Below, in pieces: positions 1-9,900 of a stretch of DNA of 43,137 nt; positions within the stretch are counted from its first letter, which is position 1, and the number at the start of each line of letters is the position of its first letter. The stretch comes from a bacterium (GTDB taxonomy: Bacteria; CLD3; SB21), in contig JABWCP010000027.1 of the NCBI GenBank assembly GCA_013360215.1, positions 1 to 43,137 on the forward strand, written 5' to 3'. The position numbers were made by a program, and so were the translations under genes. Under the pieces are notes generated by a model. It made no database searches. It saw only the letters and a program-made list of their open reading frames with translations, and was not told the DNA's origin.

Positions 1-3000
1 TCGTATCGTATCCGCTCCGCTATGGGACTCCGCATACGTCACCGCATCACGCAGTGAACCGGCACCGGCATCGTTGGTATTGATGACTAATAGCGGATCA
101 ACCGCAATGGCTAACACGGGCGCCGAAAAAGCCGATGAATGAAAGAAACTGTCCTGTATGGCGGTATAATACATACCCGGTATGGGCGGTACTTTTATAG
201 ACCAATTACCCGACGCATCGGCATAAACTGAGTCGAGATAAATACGGCCTTGATCTGCCGAATCAGCATAAATTTGAATAAGAGCGTTTTTACCTGAATA
301 ACCGCTGACTGTAGAATCAAAATCAACGGACGTGATGACAGGCGCCCATACATTCTGATGTGCACCCGCAACGAGTGAAATACCACCGCCGCCATTGGAA
401 TAAATCTCGTTGGCGAAGAAGTGATCGCTATCCACCTGAAATCCGGTTTGATCGGCGGTAATTCCAAAATTCGTATTATAGGCTATCCGATTTCGGGTTA
501 TTTCGTTGTTGTGCGCAAAGGTCGAAATACCTGCAATAAAGACTCCGTTGCCCGCATTACCCAGCGCAGTGACGCTGTCAATGGCAACGCCAATCAGGTT
601 ATGCAAGACGACATTGTACGCAGATATGCCGGTATTGCCAATAATCGCAATACCGTTACCGCTATTTCCGGAAATTACATTTCCGGAACCAATTTCTCCA
701 ACTTGATTCGCTGAACCGCCGTCAATTTGAATCCCGTCGTTGCCGTTGGGTATAGCCGTGCTACCGGAAAGATCCGTGCCGATCAAATTTCCAATAATCA
801 AATTGCTGTCGGTTCCAACATCCTGAATACGAATTCCCTGATTGAAATTTCCTGACACGATATTTCCGCCGGAACCGGTGTTATTCCCAATAAGAGCGTA
901 TTGAGTCCCGTTTTCAATAACGATACCGATATTATTGGGAAGGGCCACAGCTCCGGTGCGGTCCACACCCACAAAATTCTGAAACACCATCGTTGAGTCC
1001 GCATCGTTTAGAATGATTCCATTGCCGCTATTACCGGCAATCACGTTGGCGGCCGCCCCGGCATTGAGTCCTATCTGATTGTTCACACTGCCGTATACAC
1101 CGATACCGTTACCGGTTCCGAGGCTGATGGTTCCGGTCGAATCGGTGCCTACATAATTACCCGCTACAAGATTGTAATTTGAATTATTCTGAATATAGAT
1201 TTGCACAGGGAAGTCTGCACCCGAACCGTTATTTCCAAAAACATTACGCCCCGCGTCCGTTCCGTCTCCTACGACGTTATAGGAGCTGTTATCCAGTGTA
1301 ACACCAGAACCTGCTCCTCCTCCTGACCAATTGGGCATGGCGGCTAAACCGGTAATATCTGTTCCCACAAAATTTCCCAAAATCGAGGTACCGGAAGAAT
1401 TTTCAACCATGATGCCAGCGCCGTTAAGTACGTTGGAAGAATTATTTGAAATAATATTTCTACCGGCCGGAGTTCCGTCGCCGATCATATTGCCCACGGC
1501 ATTGAGAATATGAATTCCATAATCCTGATTGCCCATCGCAAGCGTCCCACTGGAGTCAGTGCCGATAAGATTTCTGGCCACAATATTGCTATCAGATTGT
1601 ATCAGAACCCCACTGTTCATATTGCCAGAAATGACGTTATATTCAGAAGACAGCGGATCCCCGATTCGGTTGTATTTGGCGCCACTACTGATGACAACCC
1701 CGTGACTGTTTGCACTAGTTGTAACTCCATCGAGCGTACCAATCCAATTGCCAGCAACGACATTTGAGTCTGTTCCCGTATGTTCAATGACTATACCCGG
1801 AGCCTGCCCACTGCCACTGTTACTTGCAATAATAATATTGCGCCCGCTTATCGTACCATCCCCAATTTTGTTTCCCTTCGCACCGTTGATGAGGTGCACC
1901 CCAATATTATTAGCGTAAAGGTAATTGCCTATGATCAGATTATATCTGCCACTATCAATATCGATACCGCTTGCGCCGGTCAAGAATTCAAGAATACCAA
2001 GGTGTTTGATCGTGTTGTAGGATGAAGCTATATAAAGACCAAAGTCAAGAGTGGACCCACCGCTGATGAAAATATCATCGGCTATACCATTTCCGTTGAT
2101 GTCGCCATCGATCACAGTGCCGTTATCCGTCAAATGAGGAAGTTCCGATGCCACATAAATAGTCTGCCCGGAAACTGAAGCGTCAAACCGTATCGTATCC
2201 AGCCCTGCATTGGAATTCGCGAAATTAATAGCATTTCGCAGTGTGCCAAACGAGCCGTCATCCAACACGGAAGTAATCAGCAAAGGATCGCTGAATGTCA
2301 AACTATCCGGTATGCTGAAACCAGACGTCCGCCCGACGCTGCTCTGCAATGCCGTCAGGAATGGCGCCTCACCGCCAAGCAGGGTCACAGGTACGGCAAA
2401 ATTGCCCGCGCCATCAGCAACGCCGGTTCCGATGCGAAGCCGCCCTTGATTCGTGGAATCCACGTAGATTTGAACGAACGCGTTGGGGTCCGACGTTCCG
2501 TGAACCACGGAATCCATACTCATGAAAGAAATCATCGGAGGGGTTATACTGCCATTGGAGCCGGCAACGTAATTCATGCCGCCGAGGTTGTTGCTGTAGA
2601 TACGGTTTCCGTGGGCAATCATACTGTCCGCGCTCGCACTGCCGTCCATTTCGATTCCGTGGAAATTATTGAAGGCAATGGCATTGTCCAACAACAGATT
2701 CCGCCTGGCGCCGAGCAGCGAATAGATCCGAACGCCCATCTGGTTATTGCCAACGGGGGTAACGCCATCAGCACCCACGCCGATATTATTATTAATGATC
2801 GTGTTTTCGTCCGCAAGGCCGCCATTCGAGAATATGAAGATTCCATGATTTGCGTTCCCGGAAATCGTGTTGCCGTTACCGATCGTATTAACGCTTGCAT
2901 TCTGCAATTGGATACCCATCCCAACGTTTGCGAGAGGCGCGTTACCTGAGATGTCCACGCCAATGAAGTTGTCTTCAATCACGTTGGAATCTGACCATAT

Positions 3001-3925
3001 TTCGATGCCGTTGCCTGTATTGCCGGAGATAATGTTTCCGAGACCGGGCTTGCCGATAAAATTCGCGTTAGAACCCGCATCAAAGTAAATTCCGCGTTCG
3101 TTGGGAATCGCCGCTGTGCCGCTGAAATCGGTACCGATCTTATTATCGAAAATTTCTACTTCTTTTGCATAATAGGAAAAACCGGTGTAGCCAAAATTGA
3201 TGGCCAGGGCGCCCGCGCCGCTCCATCCGGAAATAATATTACTATGAATCTTCAGACCACGTCCGTTTTGAATGTAGATACCCGAAAGATGACTTGGGGC
3301 ATAGGTTAGGGGCGCCGATCCAGCCGCATTCGTTCCGATCTTGTTGTCGACAATCTTGGTCGAATCAAGATCATTGGAACTGCCGTAAAAAAATATTCCA
3401 TAACCCCGCGCTGAAATGACGTTGCCTCGTATTTCGTGTTGCCCGCCGCCAGCTGGCGCCAGGATGTCGATGTTGTTCACGTTGCTGTAGAGTGCCGTTC
3501 CGTCGGTACCGATATAATTATAGAGTATTTTCGCCCGGCGTGCCGCATTCGAAATCGTCAGTGCCGCTTCGGAACCCTGCACAAACCGAATGATCGTCAA
3601 ACCCTTGATGGTAATATCGTTTGCGGCAACGCGCACGAATGCTTCGTTGATACCGTTGTTGATCCCGTCGATTACAACGTCGGGAATGTTGTCGGTATTA
3701 TAGTCTCCATTGATAAATAGAGAATCATCGGTAATGTCGGGTAACTGAGAGGCGAGTAAGACGGAATCGACTGATACATTGAAAATGATCGTATCAGGAC
3801 CGGCGTGAGAGTTGGCATAGTCGATTGCGTCGCGCAGTGATCCGCTACCGCCATCCCCTTTTGATGTAACCAAAGTTGTTGTCGGCAAAATGACCGCGTT
3901 TTTGAGAACATAGATTACATTCGCA
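1..3925 (-). repeat. Parallel beta-helix modules at the C-terminal side of the giant protein
   Basis: Three module openings read GSLRDAI, GTLRNAI and GSLRDAV (near 3830, 2240 and 55), each followed by a DTI(R/I)F strand. The first two are followed by long runs of NosD-like turns such as N-x-I-G-x-x-x-x-G and VISGNSGNGI. They end in similar Ig-like domains with an A-x-(V/I)-QIY-(V/A)-DS core. The third opening is cut by the window edge. The fold is inferred from the glycine/asparagine turn periodicity typical of right-handed beta-helices. Confidence 0.8.
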
Positions 3926-6900
3926 GTATTGTCGGCGGCGGCAATTTCCATGGTCGCTGTGCCTGAAAAATTTCCTGATGAAAGGATAACACCGCCGTTG
4001 CCCGTGCCGTAGGAAGAACCTGCTACGAAGTTACCGGCGCCATCATTGACGATCGTCTGGACATTCGTGGATCCGTAGTTCACGGCAGCCACGTCCATGT
4101 CGCCATCTCCTTCAAAATCACCCAAAGTTATGGATTGCGGTAATGAACCGACGCCAATTTCGTTGCCGGAGAATCCACCGACGCCGTCATTCAATCTGAT
4201 CCCTACGTTACCGCTGTTCTCATTACAAAAAGCAATATCCATAAGCCCGTCGCCGTTGAAATCGGCCGCACGGATGGCTCTCGGCTGGATCCCGTTGGTC
4301 GTAAAATCTCCGCCGCCGCTGAAGATGCCTGTCCCGTCATTGTAACGTATCGAAAATGTTCCACTGCTGTAGTTCGAAGCGGCGAGATCAAGATCACCGT
4401 CATTGTCAAAATCGGCAACTGTGATGAAGTACGGATTATTCTGAAGATTGATCACACCGCCAAGGCTGAAAACCGTTCCCGTTCCATCGTTAAACCGAAC
4501 TCTCAATTCAGTTCCGCTTTCCGTGGATATGATGTCAACGTCACCGTCACCGTCAAAATCGCCGGCCGCAACGGTCAACTGAGCTACACCCGTGCTGATA
4601 TTGGCAAGCACACCAAAATTGCCGCTTCCGTCGTTGGAGCGAAGGGATATGTCCGAACTGGAATTATTGGCAACCGCAATGTCAACGTCGCCATCGCCGT
4701 CAAAATCAGCAGACGCGATCTCATAAGGTAGACTGCCCACCGCTACGTTTGACAAAACGGTGAAGCCGCCGGAGCCGTCATTAATGGCAATGGAAACATC
4801 GTTCGTCGATTGATTGACAACCGCCATATCCAGACTTCCGTCGTTATTGAAGTCGGCAGCCGCAATGGCTTTTGGAAAAGTTCCCACGACAACGGTATCG
4901 CCCGCGGAAAAGAAACCCGTCGCAAGATTCGTCTGAACATAGAACTGCCATGAATATGGTTTAAGCGTATCGCTGCTTATGGCTAATATACCCCGGGTCA
5001 AAGTGACGGTAACAAGTTCACCGGGAATAAAATCCGTATTGGGGTCAATATTTGCCGTTTGCGCACCGTATCCGTATGTAAAAGTATGATCACCGCTTTG
5101 CGCACCACGAATGAGAATATTTCTCGAATTCAGACTATCCGTTAGAATATCCGATGTGAAATTTACAATAATATTGCTGTTTGCTGGAATAGAAAGCCCA
5201 TTGGCCGATGGTGTGGTCGAGACGATTGACAGCGGAGGCGCCATCGCGCCGGATAAGACATATGTCGGGCCATTGAACAGCGTGAGATTTCGACTATTTG
5301 GTGTTGCGTCGAATGTTGTTGAACCGGCTCCTTCATCAAAATGCCAGTTCGCCAAAAGACCAGCTTCGTCCCCGCGTGATGGGCTAGCCTGAACCGATGC
5401 CATTTCCGCATCCGTCAACCCGCGGTTCCAGATCCGCATTTCATCGATCTGACCTTCAAAATGCAGGCTATTGTATGGATTCACACCGACACCGATGGAG
5501 CCGGATGTAATATTCTGGACATTTCCACTGACTACAGAATCTACAACAACACCATTCTTATAGGCGTAAAGCTGACCATTGCGAAGAACGACCGCCACAT
5601 GCGTCCAGACGTCATTCGTATATGGAATTCCTACAAATATTTGGCTCCCGTCCCATAGATAGGCCCAAATACGGTCCTGGCCGGTATAATCACCGCGCGT
5701 TAATCCGAGATAACCTCCGGCATCAAGGATAATCCCTTGGCCTTCATAGATCGTGGAAATCGACGGAGACGTACCGTTTGGCTTAACCCAGCCGCTGATC
5801 GTGACCGATGACGGGTCAACGCCCAAGTTCTGGTATGACGTAAAGATCGCCGCCTCATCATCAATGCCCTCAAGACTCAGCGCCTGACCGGCACCCGCTA
5901 CCGGAACCGCCGCGTCTTCATTGGAGTAGCCGCTTTCATCGGTAGCATTGATTGCTTTGATACGGAAATAATATAACGTTCCGTTAACAAGTCCCGTAAT
6001 CGTCTTGTTTGTTCCAACTGAAGAATCCGTCTGTACCATAGGATTGGGATTGACGTCATGATAAATGCGGTATAATGTTGCGCCAGGTGCAGCGCTCCAG
6101 TTCAATTCGACCTGCCCATTTTGAGCTACCGCATATAAACCGCTTGGTGACGGTAGAATCGCATCATTGAATGCAATCGAGACATCATTGGAACCCGCAT
6201 TTGGCGTAATCAGATCGATAGAACCGTCGCCGTCAAGATCCGCTGCGGCAATATCATAAGGCTGTGATCCGACAGAGATCGCTGTGCTTCCTGAAAAATT
6301 GGCCGCGCCGTCGTTATAACGTACAGAAACCGTATTGGCATTCCAATCTGCCGTCGCAAAATCCACATCGCCATCGCCGTCAAGATCACTGGCAACCAGT
6401 GAGTAAGGAAACAGGCCGACCGTCGGTGTTTGACCGCCGAAAAAGTTTCCTGACCCGTCATTCAACACTACCGATGCGTCATTGGACCCGACGTTTGCCG
6501 TCAGAATATCGATATCTCCATCGCCATCCAAATCTGCCGCCTGAATGCCCTGCGGATTGGTTCCAACAGCCGGATCGGATGCAATCGGGAAATTACCCGC
6601 GCCGTCATTCAGACGAACCGATATGCTGTTTGCCCCCACATTGGCCGTCGCAAAATCCATATCGCCGTCGCTGTCAAAATCGCCCGTCGTAATATCATAC
6701 GGCGTTGTTTGGACAGAAACCGTAGCGCCGCCGGTAAAATTTGCCGCGCCGTCGTTGATCAAAACGCTCACATTATTTGAATTCGCGTTCGCCACAACCA
6801 GATCAAGGTCCCCGTCGCCGTCAATATCAGCGGATTGAACAGCATACGGACCGGAGCCTACTGCAACACTTGGTCCTGAAAAATTACCGGCTCCGTCGTT

Positions 6901-9900
6901 AAGCAGTGTCGTAACAGTATTACCGCCGGCGTCGGCGGTAACAATATCCATATCGCCGTCATTGTCGAGATCGGCCACATGAGGACCGTACGGATTGGTT
7001 CCAACCGGAACCGTATAACTTGATAAAATTCCGCCGATGCCGTCGTTAAGAATGATCGTGACTTCACTCGGTGAAACATTAGTGGCCACGATATCGATCG
7101 TACCATCCAGGTTAAAATCTGCCGTCGCAACGCCGCCAGGGTTTGTCCCGGCGGCAAGATTTGATGCCGGTAAAGAATAGGACGCCGCGGCAAAGGACGG
7201 CGCGGCCGTAAATTGAAATTGAATATTCCTCAAAATATTTCCGCTGACGGCGACATTTGAAGCGCCAGACATGATCACAGTAACCACTTCACCCGGTTTA
7301 AAATTGGCCGTCGGATCAATCGTCAAAGTATACAAGACATTATCATAAAACAGCGATGTATTCATATAGCCGCTCAGCGAACCAAAAACTTTGGCGTCGA
7401 ATGAACTCATATCTTCAGGATATTCCACCACAATGTTGGCCGTAGGATTGATTCCAACGGTGTTTGGGATCGGAATGACAGAAGTAGGAACGATATAATT
7501 GTTATTTTTTAAGACTGTCGTATTTCCGCTGACCGAACCGTCGACGCGGATTATATCGATGTCGCCGTCATTGTCTACGTCTCCTCCATCGATTGACCAT
7601 GCAGGCCCTGGCCCGACGAACGCGTTATAAGAACCCGAAAAGTTGGCGGACCCGTCATTAATGCGAATCGAAACTGTAGTTGCCCCGCCTGTATTTCCGG
7701 CCGCGATGTCCACATCGCCGTCGCCGTCAAGATCACCGAGAAATACTGAGCGTGGAGAAACCAGACCGCTAATGTCGGAACCACCGGAAAAAACACCTGT
7801 GCCGTCGTTGAGGCGGACGGATATATCGCTTCCGCCCTCGTTGGCCGTGACCAGATCTAGATCGGTATCGGCGTCCAGATCAGCCAGTCTGACCATGACC
7901 GGACCAAAACTTACAGAAGAAGTCCCTCCGGAAGAAAAACCCGCCGCGCCGTCGTTGAGCAAAATGGATACTGTGTTGTCGTTATAATTCGACGCAAGCA
8001 GGTCAATGTCCCCATCGCTGTCAACATCTCCTCCCGTTACGCCGACCGCAAGATTTCCCACCGCCACATCGGTAGTTCCGGAAAAATTACCTGCGCCGTC
8101 GTTGAGACGGATCGACACGTTATTCGATCCGCTGTTGGCCGTGACAAAATCAACATCGCCGTCGCCGTCAAAGTCCGCTGCAAAAACAGATTGGCCGTTT
8201 CCTCCGATCGCAAAATTATTTGGGCCTGAAAAACTACCTAAACCATTATTGATATAGGACGCTACAAAACCGGAGGAAGCTATTAATAGGTCCAAATCAC
8301 CGTCATTGTCAATATCGGCGGCTGTCACGGCTCTTGAATTTGTTCCGGATGAAAGATCAGTACTGCCGGAAAAATTGCCTGTTCCATCATTGAACCGAAT
8401 CGAGACAGTTCCATCGACATCATTGGCCGCAGCCATATCAAGATCACCGTCCCCGTCCAGATCGGCCAGACTGACTCCGAACGGAGTGGAGCCGACCGTT
8501 GCTCCGGGCAGCGTGGTGAAAGTTCCCGTCGCAGGGAAAGCACCAACGGTAAATTGCCAGGAATAGGGGTTGAGCGTATCCGTGTTGGTAGCGATGATAC
8601 CGTCGGTGAGTGTGACCGTTACTACTTCACCAAATTTGAAATCGGTATCGGGATCGATGGATAAGCTGGCTTCGTAAAAGTAATTAGCCGTATGTAACCC
8701 GCTGTGGGAACCGCGGATCTTGATCGTGGCATTATTTAAAGTGGCCACATTGATATCTTGAGGAAAATTGACGAAGATATTCGATGAAATGCCTACATTA
8801 CCCTGATTTTGCAGCGGAGTTACGGATGTAACATTGAAATAACCGGGAGCATTTATTAGGATCGAAACATCATTTGAAACGCTGTTCGCGGTTGCAAGAT
8901 CCATATCCCCATCCCCGTCAAAGTCCGCCGCATAGACGGAAAGGGGACTCCACCCCACCGCGACATCGGTAGTTCCTGAGAAATTGCCTGCGCCGTCATT
9001 GAGGCGTATCGAAACATAATCACTCAAATCTGCCGTCGCGATGTCCATATCCCCATCCCCGTCAAAATCCGCCGCATAGACTGAAGATGGACCACTCCCA
9101 ACATATACAGTGGTACTTCCGGAAAAATTACCGGCGCCGTCATTCAGGCGTATCGAAACACTATTTGAACCACTATTGGCCGCAGCGATGTCCATGTCCC
9201 CGTCGCCGTCAAAATCTGCGGCATACACTGATTGTGGATTTGTTTCCACCACGATATCGGTCGTCCCTGAAAAGTTCCCTGACCCGTCATTTAGGCGTAT
9301 CGAAACATCATTTGAGCTGAAGTTAGCCGTCGCGATATCTATGTCTCCGTCGCCGTCAAGATCTGCCGCATAAACTGAATACGGTACCGACCCAGACGGA
9401 ACATCAGTGGTCCCCGAAAAATTACCCGCACCATCATTCATTCGAATGGATACCGTACTCGAACCTGTGTTTGCCACCGCTATGTCCATGTCGCCGTCGC
9501 CATCAAAATCCGCCACATAGACGGATTGTGGTCCTGTGCCAACCCCGACATTCGTGCTTCCGGAAAAATTTCCAGCGCCGTCATTCAGGCGTATCGAAAC
9601 ACTATTTGAACTTGGATTTGCTGTCGCGACGTCCACGTCCCCATCGCCGTCAAAATCTGCGGCATACACTGAAAATGCGCCTGACGCAACCGCGACATCG
9701 GTGCTTCCCGAAAAATTACCTGCTCCGTCATTCAGGCGTATCGAAACATTACTTGAACCCCCGTTTGCCGTCGCGATATCCATATCCCCATCCCCGTCAA
9801 AGTCCGCCGCATAGACGGATCGTGGATTGGTCCCTACCCCGAAGTTGCTAGCTACCTGCGGGAATGTTGCCGGCGCAATATCAGATGCAACTGTGAATTG

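Noticed and set aside
8006-9814. Several plus-strand frames rich in PSPSKS and FRRIET
   Set aside because: Their repetitiveness mirrors the FG-GAP repeats of the minus-strand giant gene; the minus frame alone gives coherent domains.
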